Part shown: piece after piece, positions 23,270 through 31,917 of the stretch
Numbering within the stretch: position 1 is the first letter of the stretch
Layout: every line of letters begins with the position of its first letter
DNA from: Candidatus Cloacimonadota bacterium
Lineage (GTDB): Bacteria > Muiribacteriota > UBA6191
NCBI GenBank assembly: GCA_002402105.1
Contig: NVVD01000015.1
Location: 6,724 to 70,723, forward strand
DNA length: 64,000 nt
Direction: 5' to 3'
Made by a program: the position numbers and the translations under genes
The notes under the pieces: model-generated
Databases searched by the model: none
The model's input: only the letters and a program-made list of their open reading frames with translations
What the model was told of the DNA's origin: nothing

Positions 23270-23713
23270 ATGAAAATAATACTAGGTTCAGATCATGGTG
23301 GAAGTGACTACCTTAAAGAGATTAGTAAGCTTTTAGAAACAATGAAAATAGAGATCTCTACTCCTTGTGGCTTTCCTTTTGAATCTATTGATTACCCAGA
23401 TGTAGTAAAAAGATGTGTAGAAGATTATAATAAATTAAAAGCAGATTTTATTATACTGGTTTGTGGCTCTGGTGTTGGTGTTTCAATTGCAGCAAATCGA
23501 TACGAAAACATTCGTGCTGTTTTAACCTCAAATCCATATCAAGCACAATTGGCTCGTGAGCATAATCATGCAAACTGTTTATGTTTTGGGCAAAGATTGT
23601 ACGGAATAGACCAAGTTAAAGAGGTTATTAAGATATTTATTAATACTATAGGTTCAGAAGATATGCGTCATTTAAGACGGATTGAAAAATTAGGAGACTT
23701 AGATAATGGCTAA
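23270..23713 (+). CDS. rpiB: Ribose 5-phosphate isomerase B
   Basis: A 147-residue RpiB/LacA/LacB protein. Diagnostic blocks are LGSDHGG at the start, the active-site segment [14 protein letters not shown] with the catalytic Cys present, and [14 protein letters not shown] with the His pair. It interconverts ribose 5-phosphate and ribulose 5-phosphate. I use ATG 23270; a GTG three bases upstream is the alternative. It overlaps upp by 8 bases and forms an operon with upp and metK. A second RpiB-like protein with a different active site sits in the BMC operon at 29171, so this copy is probably the housekeeping enzyme. Confidence 0.9.
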   Translation: MKIILGSDHGGSDYLKEISKLLETMKIEISTPCGFPFESIDYPDVVKRCVEDYNKLKADFIILVCGSGVGVSIAANRYENIRAVLTSNPYQAQLAREHNHANCLCFGQRLYGIDQVKEVIKIFINTIGSEDMRHLRRIEKLGDLDNG

Positions 23714-24335
23714 ACTAACTGTTTATGATCACCCACTGATAAAACATAAGATTACTAGATTACGAGATAAAAATGTAGACTCAAAACTTTTTCGAGAGTT
23801 AGTAAATGAAGTGGCTTCATTAATGATATATGAGGTGACAAGAGAGTTGCCTGTTATTGATGTTGAGGTTGAAACTCCTTTGATGACTTGTAAAGGTTAT
23901 CAGGTGAGTGGAGACTCAATTGCTGTTGTACCTGTTTTAAGAGCAGGGCTTGGTATGATGGATGGGATAATGAATGTTATTCCAATGGCAAGAGTAGGTC
24001 ATATTGGCTTGTATAGAGACCCAAAATCTTTGAAACCAGTTGAGTATTATTGTAAACTTCCAGGCTCTTTAGAAGAAAAGTTTGTTATACTAGCAGATCC
24101 TATGTTAGCAACAGGCTTTTCTGCAGCAGCAGCAATTGATTTATTAAAGAAAAATGGAGCAAAAAAAATAGTTTTTGCCTGTATTTTAGCTGCACCAGAA
24201 GGTGTGAAAGCTTTAAGTGAATTACATCCAGATGTAGATGTGTATACAGCAGCATATGATGAAAAATTAAATGAAAATGGATATATCGTCCCAGGTCTAG
24301 GAGACGCTGGAGACAGAATTTTTGGAACAAAGTAA
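23706..24335 (+). CDS. upp: Uracil phosphoribosyltransferase
   Basis: A 209-residue Upp of normal length. It shows [44 protein letters not shown], the PRPP loop [14 protein letters not shown] and the uracil-binding C-terminus with [16 protein letters not shown]. It converts uracil and PRPP to UMP. The 8-base overlap with rpiB links pentose phosphate supply to PRPP-dependent salvage. The PRPP loop has F where most relatives have G (ATGFSA against ATGGSA), a mild variation. Confidence 0.95.
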   Translation: MAKLTVYDHPLIKHKITRLRDKNVDSKLFRELVNEVASLMIYEVTRELPVIDVEVETPLMTCKGYQVSGDSIAVVPVLRAGLGMMDGIMNVIPMARVGHIGLYRDPKSLKPVEYYCKLPGSLEEKFVILADPMLATGFSAAAAIDLLKKNGAKKIVFACILAAPEGVKALSELHPDVDVYTAAYDEKLNENGYIVPGLGDAGDRIFGTK

Positions 24336-24347
24336 GTGGAGCAATTT

Positions 24348-25529
24348 ATGACAAAGAAAAGATACTTCTCATCCGAATCAGTAACAGAAGGCCATCCAGA
24401 TAAAATGGCAGATCAGATATCAGATGCAGTTTTAGATGCAATTATGGCAAATGATCCTAATGGACGTGTTGCTTGTGAAACAGCATTAACCACTGGAATG
24501 GTAATGGTTATGGGTGAGATTACTACAGATTGTTATGTAGATGTACCAAAAATAGTTAGAGATGTTGTTAAAGATATCGGTTATACAAATGCAGATTATG
24601 GCTTAGACTATAAGTCTTGTGCTGTACTTGTGACTATTGATGAACAATCTCCAGATATTTCTCAGGGTGTTACAGAGTCTCTTGAATTTAGAGGAGATGC
24701 TTCTGATAAATACGATGAAGTTGGTGCTGGAGATCAAGGTATGATGTTTGGTTATGCCTGTAAAGAAACAGAAGAGTTAATGCCTTTGCCAATTACTTTG
24801 GCTCATAAACTAACAAATAAATTGGCAGAAGTTAGAAAACGTGGTTCGTTAAAATATTTAAGACCAGATGGAAAAGCTCAAGTGACAGTTGAATATGATG
24901 GTTTTATTCCAAAAAGAATTGAAGCTGTTGTAATTTCAACACAGCATGATGAAGACATTACGCTTGAAGCTTTAACAGAAGATGTGAAAGCTCAAGTCAT
25001 TATGTCAGTATTGCCTTCTGATTTGGTAGATGCTGATACTAAAGTTTATGTTAATCCAACTGGTAGGTTTGTAATTGGTGGGCCACACGGAGATGCTGGT
25101 TTAACTGGTAGAAAAATTATTGTAGATACTTATGGTGGCATGGGTCGTCATGGTGGTGGAGCATTTTCTGGTAAAGATTGTACAAAAGTAGATAGATCAG
25201 CAGCTTATGCTTGTAGATATATTGCTAAAAACTTAGTTGCTGCTGGATTTGCAGATAGACTAGAAATTCAAGTTGCTTATGCAATTGGTGTTTCTAGACC
25301 AATGTCAGTACTTGTAGATACTTTTGGTACAGGTACAATGGATGAAGATAAAATTGAAGATGTAGTTTCAAAAGTTTTTGATCTTAGGCCTGGCGCTATT
25401 ATTGATCATTTACGTCTTAGAAGACCGATTTATCGACAAACTGCTGCATATGGTCATTTTGGAAGAAATGATTTAGACCTTCCTTGGGAGCAGTTAGATA
25501 AGGTTGATGAATTAAAAAAATATTTATAA
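24348..25529 (+). CDS. metK: S-adenosylmethionine synthetase
   Basis: A 393-residue MetK. Motifs: [20 protein letters not shown] at the start, [12 protein letters not shown] with the adenine-binding loop, [20 protein letters not shown] and [17 protein letters not shown] with the phosphate-binding Lys. It makes SAM from methionine and ATP. I choose ATG 24348, 7 bases after GTGGAG; a GTG at 24336 in frame is less likely. It is third in the rpiB-upp-metK operon and ends at a strong terminator. No SAM riboswitch is seen upstream. Confidence 0.96.
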   Translation: MTKKRYFSSESVTEGHPDKMADQISDAVLDAIMANDPNGRVACETALTTGMVMVMGEITTDCYVDVPKIVRDVVKDIGYTNADYGLDYKSCAVLVTIDEQSPDISQGVTESLEFRGDASDKYDEVGAGDQGMMFGYACKETEELMPLPITLAHKLTNKLAEVRKRGSLKYLRPDGKAQVTVEYDGFIPKRIEAVVISTQHDEDITLEALTEDVKAQVIMSVLPSDLVDADTKVYVNPTGRFVIGGPHGDAGLTGRKIIVDTYGGMGRHGGGAFSGKDCTKVDRSAAYACRYIAKNLVAAGFADRLEIQVAYAIGVSRPMSVLVDTFGTGTMDEDKIEDVVSKVFDLRPGAIIDHLRLRRPIYRQTAAYGHFGRNDLDLPWEQLDKVDELKKYL

Positions 25530-25550
25530 TTCTTTTACTTATATATTTTT

Positions 25551-25588
25551 AAAATCCTTTCTATCTTTTGATAGGAAGGATTTTTTTT
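25551..25588 (+). terminator. Terminator of the rpiB-upp-metK operon
   Basis: A 15-bp perfect stem (25551-25565, AAAATCCTTTCTATC, with its complement after TTTT) followed by a run of T. It could serve both directions. Confidence 0.9.
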
Positions 25589-25741
25589 GTAAAAATAGAT
25601 ATTTAATTACAAAAAAGAAGAGATATAAGAACTTTTGTATAACTATAAAAAAAATGAAAAATTGAGCTATAAGTCTATCTTGAATTGAAATGTAAAAAGG
25701 ACGAGAAATGTAAAAGTATATTGGTAAATATTGGAGATGAA

Positions 25742-26404
25742 ATGAAGTACTTTTTACTTATATCTATATTATTGGTTTCAAATACATTTGGACATAATAC
25801 TTGGTTTGGTCCTACTGGTTTAATTATGATGCCAACAACTACTTTAGTTCGGCCTCAAGAGACTGCCGTATCTACATTTTTTTCGTTTGGAAGTGGAGAT
25901 AATTATCAAGGTATTAATGCTAGTTTTAGTTTTAGTGAAAAACTAGAAATAAGTTTAGCTGATATGGGTGGTAGACGTGATAGAAGGGGTTCTTCTTCAA
26001 TCTTTTCATTCAAGTATTCTCCCTATGCAAATTTAGCTGTAGGAGCAATGTTTGATAATCATAGTAATCACCAAAATACAGTATATTCTGTGATTGGCTC
26101 GCCAGAAAACTCAGTTTACCTTGGTATTGGTGCTAACTTTGGAAGTGGAAGAAGAGCTTTACTGGGTAATTATTCAACAAGTAAAAATGACATGGAAACA
26201 TTTTTCTTTATGGCAGGGGCAAGGGTAGACTTATCAGAGATTTACCCCTCTTTAGAGGCTCTTCTTGAATTTAATGGAGATACAATGTCAGTTGGATTGG
26301 GCTATGTTCCAAAAACAAATTGGGACTTTCAAATTGATTATATGAGTTCGGGTGACTTACAAAAAGATGATAAATATACTTTATCACTTGGTTCACGATT
26401 TTAA
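25742..26404 (+). CDS. YjbH-like outer-membrane barrel protein
   Basis: A 220-residue exported protein from ATG 25742, which has GGAGATGAA directly upstream; a longer frame from 25685 is unlikely. The signal peptide is MKYFLLISILLVSNTFG. The mature start, WFGPTGLIMMPTT, is the GxxGLixxPT motif seen in YjbH and related barrels. The rest alternates in beta-strand fashion (SFSFSEKLEISLADMG) and ends in the aromatic YTLSLGSRF typical of barrel C-termini. It is followed 13 bases on by another exported-protein gene. Ligand unknown. Confidence 0.7.
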   Translation: MKYFLLISILLVSNTFGHNTWFGPTGLIMMPTTTLVRPQETAVSTFFSFGSGDNYQGINASFSFSEKLEISLADMGGRRDRRGSSSIFSFKYSPYANLAVGAMFDNHSNHQNTVYSVIGSPENSVYLGIGANFGSGRRALLGNYSTSKNDMETFFFMAGARVDLSEIYPSLEALLEFNGDTMSVGLGYVPKTNWDFQIDYMSSGDLQKDDKYTLSLGSRF

Positions 26405-26417
26405 TTTAGGAGTAGAA

Positions 26418-26894
26418 ATGAAAATAAATTTATTAATAATATTGGTGTTAGCAAGTTTTCAGTCTGTAGATGCATATAATTTTAGATATAAAGCAAGTAG
26501 AAGTAATGCTCAAAACAGTAGGGACCAAAAGACTCTATCAAATAAAAGGGGCATTAAAAAATATAATAACTCTAACTTTTCTCGTCAAAAACCTACTTCT
26601 TCTTTTGGTTTTGAGGTTTTTAATGAAACAGAAAAAAAGCTAAAAGCTCCAAAATATACAAGTCAAACAAGGAGAATGGGAAGAGGTCCTCAAAAAAGGA
26701 TAAACCCTAAAAATATTTTAAAAAGAGAGAAAAAAAGAAATACTCGTTCAAAAAGAAAAATAGAAAATATTAAAGCTGTTGGGTATACAGGGGAGTTTTA
26801 TGGTGGAGGAAACTCTTTGTTTGAAGTTGATCCTGGACTTGTTAATCGTTGGAATAAACCAGGTTTAATTTTAAGTAAAACTAAAAAGTGGTAA
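26418..26894 (+). CDS. Small basic exported protein
   Basis: A 158-residue protein from ATG 26418 (TTAGGAGTAGAA upstream). The signal peptide is MKINLLIILVLASFQSVDA. The mature part is strongly basic (KREKKRNTRSKRKIENIK), low in hydrophobic residues and probably disordered. It lies 13 bases after the barrel gene and is likely co-transcribed. It could bind nucleic acid, lipopolysaccharide or polysaccharide in the periplasm, but I have no family match. Confidence 0.65.
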   Translation: MKINLLIILVLASFQSVDAYNFRYKASRSNAQNSRDQKTLSNKRGIKKYNNSNFSRQKPTSSFGFEVFNETEKKLKAPKYTSQTRRMGRGPQKRINPKNILKREKKRNTRSKRKIENIKAVGYTGEFYGGGNSLFEVDPGLVNRWNKPGLILSKTKKW

Positions 26895-26903
26895 TTATAT
26901 ACT

Positions 26904-26931
26904 TTGATTCATTAATTGTGTGTGTTAAACT
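26904..26931 (+). promoter_or_regulatory. Promoter of the structured RNA before the BMC operon
   Basis: TTGATT at 26904-26909 and TAAACT at 26926-26931 with a 16-base spacer. Transcription would start near 26937, a few bases before the first arm of the long closing stem. Confidence 0.5.
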
Positions 26932-26936
26932 ATTTT

Positions 26937-27081
26937 TCACCTGTGGTATGCGTAATGAAATTCTGTTTTGAGGCCTACATAATTTTGCAAGGAAAGTTGA
27001 TTTCGAACTTGTTTGAGTCGCTTATCTGCCTGTTTTTAAACAGGCCTGCAAAACCTTTTCATACGGTATTACGGGTTTTTT
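26937..27081 (+). ncRNA. Structured RNA upstream of the BMC operon
   Basis: A long closing stem pairs 26939-26960 with 27057-27076 (about 20 pairs with G-U and small bulges). Inside it, 26965-26976 (GTTTTGAGGCCT) pairs with 27042-27054 through one bulge. The right arm of the closing stem is followed by TTTTTT, a terminator-like end 57 bases before the shell gene start. An alternative hairpin, GCCTGTTT-TT-AAACAGGC at 27028-27045, competes with the inner stem. The rod shape and promoter suit a free RNA of about 145 nt, such as a 6S-like RNA; the position suits a riboswitch or attenuator of the BMC operon. No known riboswitch motif was recognised. Confidence 0.6.
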
Positions 27082-27137
27082 AAATTATAATAGCTATAAA
27101 TGAGCTAAAAACTAAAATATATTTGTGGAGGAATGCA

Positions 27138-27428
27138 ATGCAAGTAGGCGAAGCTTTAGGAATGATTGAGACTAAAGGGTTAGTAGGGTTAATTGAGGCA
27201 TCTGATGCTATGTGTAAGGCTGCTAATGTTACTTTAGTTTCTTGGGAAAAAGTCGGTGGTGGAATGGTAACTGCTCTTATTCGTGGTGATGTTGCTGCTG
27301 TAAAAGCTGCTACTGATGCTGGGGCTGCTGCGGCCAATAAAGTGGGCGAGTTAATTTCTGTTCATGTTATTCCAAGACCACATTCTGATCTTGAAGATGT
27401 TTTTGCTTTATCTCAAAAGAAAAAATAG
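27138..27428 (+). CDS. BMC-H shell protein
   Basis: A 96-residue hexameric shell protein (Pfam BMC domain type). [20 protein letters not shown] and [20 protein letters not shown] are diagnostic, and [10 protein letters not shown] is the typical end. I use ATG 27138, 6 bases after GGAGG. Hexamers tile the facets of a microcompartment. It is the first gene of a six-gene operon and is preceded by a structured RNA. Only one BMC-H gene is present here and no BMC-T, so other shell genes should exist elsewhere in the genome. Confidence 0.95.
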   Translation: MQVGEALGMIETKGLVGLIEASDAMCKAANVTLVSWEKVGGGMVTALIRGDVAAVKAATDAGAAAANKVGELISVHVIPRPHSDLEDVFALSQKKK

Positions 27429-27431
27429 AAA

Positions 27432-27701
27432 ATGAAACTAGGTAGAATTGAAGGTACTGTAGTTTGTACTATTAAAGATGAAAGACTTTTGGGTCTAAAA
27501 CTATTAATAGTGCATGAATGTGATGTCCATCTAAAAGCTATTAATGCTTATCATGTGGCAGCAGATACAGTACAAGCAGGGCCTGGAGATTTAGTAATGT
27601 TTGCCTCTGGAAGCTCTGCTAGACAAACTGAATTAACACAAAAAAAAGCCATCGACTGTGCTATTGTCGCTATCGTTGATAGTGTAAACCTAATACAATA
27701 G
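27432..27701 (+). CDS. BMC-P vertex protein (EutN/CcmL family), first copy
   Basis: An 89-residue EutN/CcmL protein: MKLGRIEGTVVCTIKDERLL at the start, then LIVHECD, DTVQAGPGDLVMFASGSSAR and CAIVAIVDSVN. Pentamers of this family cap microcompartment vertices. It starts 3 bases after the BMC-H stop. A second, divergent BMC-P lies at 29620 in the same operon; two or three pentamer paralogues per locus is usual. Confidence 0.93.
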   Translation: MKLGRIEGTVVCTIKDERLLGLKLLIVHECDVHLKAINAYHVAADTVQAGPGDLVMFASGSSARQTELTQKKAIDCAIVAIVDSVNLIQ

Positions 27702-27755
27702 CATTCAATATATCAAAAGAAATTAAAATGATGGCTTTTCTCTTAGGAGAGAAAA

Positions 27756-29171
27756 ATGGATTATTCTTCTGATGATATAGCACGAATTGTATCTCGAGTA
27801 GTAGAGCAATTGGATAGAAACTCAAATGTTTCAAGTACACCAGGTGTGAGTCTTGGAGACAATGGGCTTTTAGGATGCTATCAATCAATTGATGAGTGCG
27901 TAGAAAAAGCTTCTCTAGCTTATCAATCTTTCAAGGCTTATTCTTTATCTCAAAGAGAGCGATTTATTTTTGAAATAAGAAAAATCTGTATGGATAATTT
28001 AGAAGCTTTAGCTCGTATGGCTTTTGAAGAAACTTCTTTAGGACGTTTTGAAGATAAAGTTGAAAAAAATAGATTAGTTATCGAAAAAACCCCAGGAACA
28101 GAAGACTTACAGCCGATTGCTTACTCGGGAGATAATGGTTTGACCTTAGTAGAAAGCTCTGCTTACGGAGTGATTGGTGCTATTACCCCAACAACAAATC
28201 CAACAGAAACAATCATAAATAATTCTATTGGGATGATAGCTGCTGGTAATTCAGTGGTATTTAATCCTCATCCTCGCGCTAGAAGATCCTGTGCTTATGC
28301 CGTTCATTTAATCAATGAAGCAATTATATCGTGTGGAGGTCCAAGAGACTTGGCTACTATCATGGAGCATCCATCAATGGAGTCAGGCCAAGAGTTAATG
28401 GAACACGATGGTATTCGTATACTAGTTGTTACAGGTGGGCCAGGCTTGGTTAAAGCAGCGGCAAAATCAGGAAAAAAGGTGATTGGCGCAGGCCCGGGAA
28501 ATCCTCCTTGTATTGTTGATGAAACAGCAGATTTGGATGCAGCAGCAAGATATTTGGTTCAAGGAGCAACTTTAGATAATAATATTTTGTGTATTGCTGA
28601 AAAAGAAGTATTTGTAGTTGAATCTGTTGCAGATGAGTTTATGCAAGCTTTAAAAAGAAACAATGCTTATCATGTAATTGGAGCAAATATTTCAAAATTA
28701 GAAAATCTGATTTATCAAGATAATCATATGAATGCTGATTTTATTGGAAAAGATGCTTCCTTTATTTTGTCTCATGTAGGTATTCATACTGATTCAAATA
28801 TTCGTTTAGCTTTTATGGAAGTGTCAAATGATCACTTTTTAGTGCATACAGAGCAAATGATGCCAGTTATGCCAATTGTACGTTGTAAAGATGTAAAAGA
28901 AGCTATTGATAGAGCTATTGTAGCTGAAAAAGGTTGCTTACATACGGCTACAATGCATTCAAAAAATTTAGATAACTTACATGAAATGGCTGTGAGATCT
29001 GAAGTCAGTATTTTTGTTAAAAATGGGCCTTCATGTGCTGGCCTTGGTTTTGGGGGAGAAGGGTTTTCTACCATGACAATTGCTGGGCATACTGGTGAAG
29101 GTTTAACCTCTGCAAGAACATACACTCGTTCAAGAAGATGTGTATTAAAAGGTCACTTTAGGATTGTGTAA
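27756..29171 (+). CDS. CoA-acylating aldehyde dehydrogenase (PduP/EutE type)
   Basis: A 471-residue enzyme that oxidises an aldehyde to acyl-CoA with NAD. The N-terminal MDYSSDDIARIVSRVVEQL is an amphipathic encapsulation-type helix separated by a linker from the catalytic part. ITPTTNPTET, HPRARRS and NNILCIAEKEVFV, with the catalytic Cys, are the PduP/EutE signatures. AGGAGAG precedes the ATG. It should be the signature lumen enzyme of this microcompartment, with acetaldehyde or propionaldehyde as substrate. The aldolase or lyase that makes the aldehyde and the phosphotransacylase PduL are not in the window. Confidence 0.93.
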   Translation: MDYSSDDIARIVSRVVEQLDRNSNVSSTPGVSLGDNGLLGCYQSIDECVEKASLAYQSFKAYSLSQRERFIFEIRKICMDNLEALARMAFEETSLGRFEDKVEKNRLVIEKTPGTEDLQPIAYSGDNGLTLVESSAYGVIGAITPTTNPTETIINNSIGMIAAGNSVVFNPHPRARRSCAYAVHLINEAIISCGGPRDLATIMEHPSMESGQELMEHDGIRILVVTGGPGLVKAAAKSGKKVIGAGPGNPPCIVDETADLDAAARYLVQGATLDNNILCIAEKEVFVVESVADEFMQALKRNNAYHVIGANISKLENLIYQDNHMNADFIGKDASFILSHVGIHTDSNIRLAFMEVSNDHFLVHTEQMMPVMPIVRCKDVKEAIDRAIVAEKGCLHTATMHSKNLDNLHEMAVRSEVSIFVKNGPSCAGLGFGGEGFSTMTIAGHTGEGLTSARTYTRSRRCVLKGHFRIV

Positions 29172-29623
29172 TGTATAAAATATCTATTGCTTCTGATCAT
29201 GGTGGTTATCGATTAAAAAATGTTTTGGTCAAATATTTAAAAGAAGATTTGGCCTATGAAATAGTAGATGATTTAGGACCATTTGATTCAGCAAGTGTAA
29301 ACTATCCAGAGTATGCTTTAATGGTGGCTAGGTCAGTAGCTATGGGTCATTATGATATTGGTATCATGCTTGATGGTGTGGGTATTGGTTCTACTATGCT
29401 TGCTAATAAAGTAGATGGGGTTCGTTGTGCTATGTGTTATGACGACTTTACTACAAACAATGCAAGAGAGCACAATCATGCTAATATGTTATGTATTGGT
29501 GGGCAAACAATCGGTGATACTCTGGCAAAGGCTATAGTTAAAAAATTTTTAAATACCATACCAGCTTTAGGTAGGCATGCAGATAGGGTTCAAATGATTA
29601 TGGATGTAGAGTTGATGTCATGA
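29171..29623 (+). CDS. RpiB-like sugar-phosphate isomerase of the BMC operon
   Basis: A 150-residue RpiB/LacA/LacB-family protein with ASDHGGYRLK, and REHNHANMLCIGG. The active-site segment is LDGVGIGSTMLANK, so Asp stands where the 23270 copy has the catalytic Cys in VCGSGVGVS. It therefore cannot use Cys chemistry. RpiB-like proteins with this DG-x-GIGS form are recurrent in sugar-phosphate-type BMC loci. It overlaps the dehydrogenase stop by one base and the second BMC-P gene by four. Its substrate may be a different sugar phosphate, such as a deoxy sugar. No N-terminal targeting peptide is present. Confidence 0.88.
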   Translation: MYKISIASDHGGYRLKNVLVKYLKEDLAYEIVDDLGPFDSASVNYPEYALMVARSVAMGHYDIGIMLDGVGIGSTMLANKVDGVRCAMCYDDFTTNNAREHNHANMLCIGGQTIGDTLAKAIVKKFLNTIPALGRHADRVQMIMDVELMS

Positions 29624-29880
29624 TTTTGGCTCGTGTTTGTGGAAACATAGTAGCCTCTCATGCTGAATCTGGTTTTCATGCTCAACCATTGCGTTTAGTG
29701 CAAAAATTAGACAAAGATTTAAAAGCTTATGGTGCTATTTCTTCTGCTATTGATAGAATAGGAGTAGGAAATGGTGAGATTGTGTTATTAGAAACGTCTT
29801 TAGAGTCTAGTTTGGGTTTGCTTAATATGTGTGCATCAGATCAAGCAATTATTGCAATTGTTGATAAGTTAGTTGGTTAA
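29620..29880 (+). CDS. BMC-P vertex protein (EutN/CcmL family), second copy
   Basis: An 86-residue EutN/CcmL protein: MILARVCGNIVASHAE at the start, then GVGNGEIVLLETS and DQAIIAIVDKLV. ATG overlaps the isomerase stop (ATGA at 29620-29623). It differs from the first BMC-P in the loop AESGFHAQPLRLVQKLDKDL. Heterogeneous vertices may give different pores or interactions. Confidence 0.9.
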   Translation: MILARVCGNIVASHAESGFHAQPLRLVQKLDKDLKAYGAISSAIDRIGVGNGEIVLLETSLESSLGLLNMCASDQAIIAIVDKLVG

Positions 29881-29881
29881 A

Positions 29882-30319
29882 ATGCCTAGAATTCGTGTAA
29901 GTGGTTTATTAAAAAGAAACGGTCAATTACTTTTAATTGAACATAAAAAAGAAGATCAAATTTATTATCTTTTACCTGGTGGTGGAGCAGAAAAAGAAGA
30001 AAACCTTGAAATTTCGCTTCAAAGAGAGTTTCAAGAAGAACTTGGAATGGAAATAGAAGTTGGGAAAATTTTGAAGGTTGTTCAGACCATATCACCTGAT
30101 AAAAAAAGAAATATTTTACATATAATTTTTGAAGTTCATTCAAATTGTGAAGCAAAAATGACAAATATTGATGAAAGAGTCAATGGTTTTAAGTGGTTAG
30201 ATACAAAAAAGCCTTCTGATTGTTTATTTTATCCTGATATCTTAGAGGATATACTTGAACTAGCCAAACAATCACAATATAATGGCATAGAAGTTAATTA
30301 TCCAAAATGGAAAAACTAA
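29882..30319 (+). CDS. Nudix hydrolase
   Basis: A 145-residue protein with a complete Nudix box, GGGAEKEENLEISLQREF continuing QEELGMEIE: the REFQEE core and the flanking Gly and Glu are all present. I use ATG 29882, 1 base after the BMC-P stop; a TTG at 29873 is possible. The family removes nucleoside diphosphates linked to another group, for example ADP-ribose or sugar nucleotides. Its place at the end of a sugar-phosphate-type BMC operon suggests housekeeping of NAD- or CoA-derived by-products, but specificity is unknown. Confidence 0.85.
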   Translation: MPRIRVSGLLKRNGQLLLIEHKKEDQIYYLLPGGGAEKEENLEISLQREFQEELGMEIEVGKILKVVQTISPDKKRNILHIIFEVHSNCEAKMTNIDERVNGFKWLDTKKPSDCLFYPDILEDILELAKQSQYNGIEVNYPKWKN

Positions 30320-30345
30320 TTTACGTCTTTAAATAGAATGTAAAT

Positions 30346-30361
30346 AATAACTTAAGTTATT
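30346..30361. promoter_or_regulatory. 16-bp perfect palindrome before the MBL gene
   Basis: AATAACTTAAGTTATT is a perfect palindrome 20 bases before the TTG start at 30381. It sits where an operator would be expected. No regulator can be named; chance is possible in AT-rich DNA. Confidence 0.35.
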
Positions 30362-30380
30362 CGGACGCAAGGGTTAAGAT

Positions 30381-31331
30381 TTGAAAGTTAAATTCTGGGG
30401 AGTTAGTGGCTCCATTGCATCGCCATGTACATCACAAATGATTCGAGCAAAAACTGAGCAAGTTCTTTTAGATGCATCAGCTGATGATATTAAGGATGAG
30501 AGTTCGATAAAAAAATATTTGGACTCTCGACCATTTCATCAAGTTGGTACATATAAAGGTAGTACAAGTTGTGTTCAGGTGATTCCTGATAGTGGTGATA
30601 CCTTAATTTTTGACTGCGGAACAGGTGGAAGAGCATTAGGTTTAGCTTTAATGGGTACTCCTTTAGGTAGAGGACAGGGTACTGCTCATATCTTTTTTAC
30701 CCATTTACATTGGGACCATATCTCTGGTTTTCCATTTTTTACTCCAGCTTATATTCCGGGTAATAAATTAAATATTTATGGAGTCACAAAAAGTTTAATA
30801 GAGTCGTTTCCAAAACAAATGCAGTATCCATTTTTCCCTGTATTGTTTGAGCAATTAGGTGCTGAAATAAACTTCAAAGAATTACAAGAAAAAGAAGTGG
30901 TAAAAATTGGTGATATAACAATAGGGAACGAAAGGTTATATCATCCTCAAGTTTCTCATGCCTATTCAGTAGTTGAAAACGGAAAAAAAATAGTATATAT
31001 GACAGATTCAGAGTTTAACTTTGAGAATTTAGATTTAATTCAAAAAGCGATTGAATTTTGTAAAGATGCAGATGTATTTATTTTTGATTGTCAGTTCACT
31101 TTTGCTGATACAATTTCAAAGATGGATTGGGGACATAGCTCTGTTTTTACAGGGATAGACATTGCTACCGCAGCAGGAGCAAAAACTTTGGTATTGTTCC
31201 ACCATGAACCTTCATATGACGATACAAAAATTGGCAAAATAATTGAAGAAGGAATAATATACAAAAATAAGGTTGGAAACAAAGACCTTAATATTGTAGG
31301 TGGTTACGAAGGTCTAGAGCTAGAATTTTAA
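30381..31331 (+). CDS. Metallo-beta-lactamase-fold hydrolase
   Basis: A 316-residue MBL-fold protein with the zinc motif THLHWDHISG, FDCGTGGRALG before it, a later TDSEFN and a final FHHEPSYDD. It resembles the PhnP/RNase Z-like hydrolases, often phosphodiesterases. A TTG start at 30381 with CAAGGG upstream is used; no ATG is nearby. It follows the BMC operon after 60 bases that contain a palindrome and is probably transcribed separately. The insert of about 30 residues near the start (DDIKDESSIKKYLDS) is characteristic of a sub-family seen with regulators. Substrate unknown. Confidence 0.85.
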   Translation: MKVKFWGVSGSIASPCTSQMIRAKTEQVLLDASADDIKDESSIKKYLDSRPFHQVGTYKGSTSCVQVIPDSGDTLIFDCGTGGRALGLALMGTPLGRGQGTAHIFFTHLHWDHISGFPFFTPAYIPGNKLNIYGVTKSLIESFPKQMQYPFFPVLFEQLGAEINFKELQEKEVVKIGDITIGNERLYHPQVSHAYSVVENGKKIVYMTDSEFNFENLDLIQKAIEFCKDADVFIFDCQFTFADTISKMDWGHSSVFTGIDIATAAGAKTLVLFHHEPSYDDTKIGKIIEEGIIYKNKVGNKDLNIVGGYEGLELEF

Positions 31332-31345
31332 AATTTTTAATAAAA

Positions 31346-31376
31346 GAAAAAGCCTCAAAATTCTTGAGGCTTTTTT
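31346..31376. terminator. Bidirectional terminator between convergent genes
   Basis: AAAAAGCCTCAA and TTGAGGCTTTTTT form an 11-bp stem with a 5-base loop (AATTC region) and A and T runs on both sides. It serves the MBL gene and the STAS gene. Confidence 0.9.
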
Positions 31377-31387
31377 ATAGTTTGTTC

Positions 31388-31738
31388 TTAGAAATCGCTG
31401 GCAGCTTCTTCATCATTAGGGTATATATTTAATATACTAGTTAGCTGAAGAAGATCAAATATACCATAAACCTCTTCTGTAAGAGAAGAAAACTTAAGGT
31501 CTCCATCATTTGCTTGTGTATCTTTATAGCTAGACATTATAACCCCTAGATGGGTAGAAACTATAAAAAATACTTCTGCCATATTTAGTACGATTTTATA
31601 GTTTTTTTCATTAAATTCGTGAGTAAAAACCTCTTTGAAGGGGTCTAATGATGTCATATCTAAGCGCCCTTTTAAATGAATAGTAACTACTCCAGTTTCA
31701 TCATTTTTTTCTCTTTTTACAATAAGAGGGTTTGTCAT
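31388..31738 (-). CDS. STAS-domain anti-sigma factor antagonist-like protein
   Basis: A 116-residue single STAS domain: VVTIHLKGRLDMTSLDPFKE, KIVLNMAEVFFIVSTHLGVI and then the long helix. The family phospho-site, usually (D/S)SSGLG, is here VSTHLG, so Ser or Thr is available. Such proteins bind or release anti-sigma factors of the RsbW/SpoIIAB type, or act in other partner switches. No kinase or phosphatase gene is adjacent, so the pathway is unknown. It is convergent with the MBL gene over a shared terminator. Confidence 0.85.
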   Translation of the reverse strand: MTNPLIVKREKNDETGVVTIHLKGRLDMTSLDPFKEVFTHEFNEKNYKIVLNMAEVFFIVSTHLGVIMSSYKDTQANDGDLKFSSLTEEVYGIFDLLQLTSILNIYPNDEEAASDF

Positions 31739-31917
31739 TTTATTTCCTTCGTTTGATTAATTTAAAATCTATGATTTGTTTTTTTCAATTTATCTTAAAT
31801 ATTACCATAGAGATTCATTGAAAAAAAGAAAGAGCAATACTTTTATACCGAAACGACTGATATTTGAGTATACTCTAAAAATTGGTGAGAACTTACAAGG
31901 TTTAAAAAGGTTTTTTA

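Noticed and set aside
23267-25529. SAM riboswitch before metK
   Set aside because: metK is third in an operon with 12 bases before its start, leaving no room for a riboswitch, and none was recognised before rpiB.
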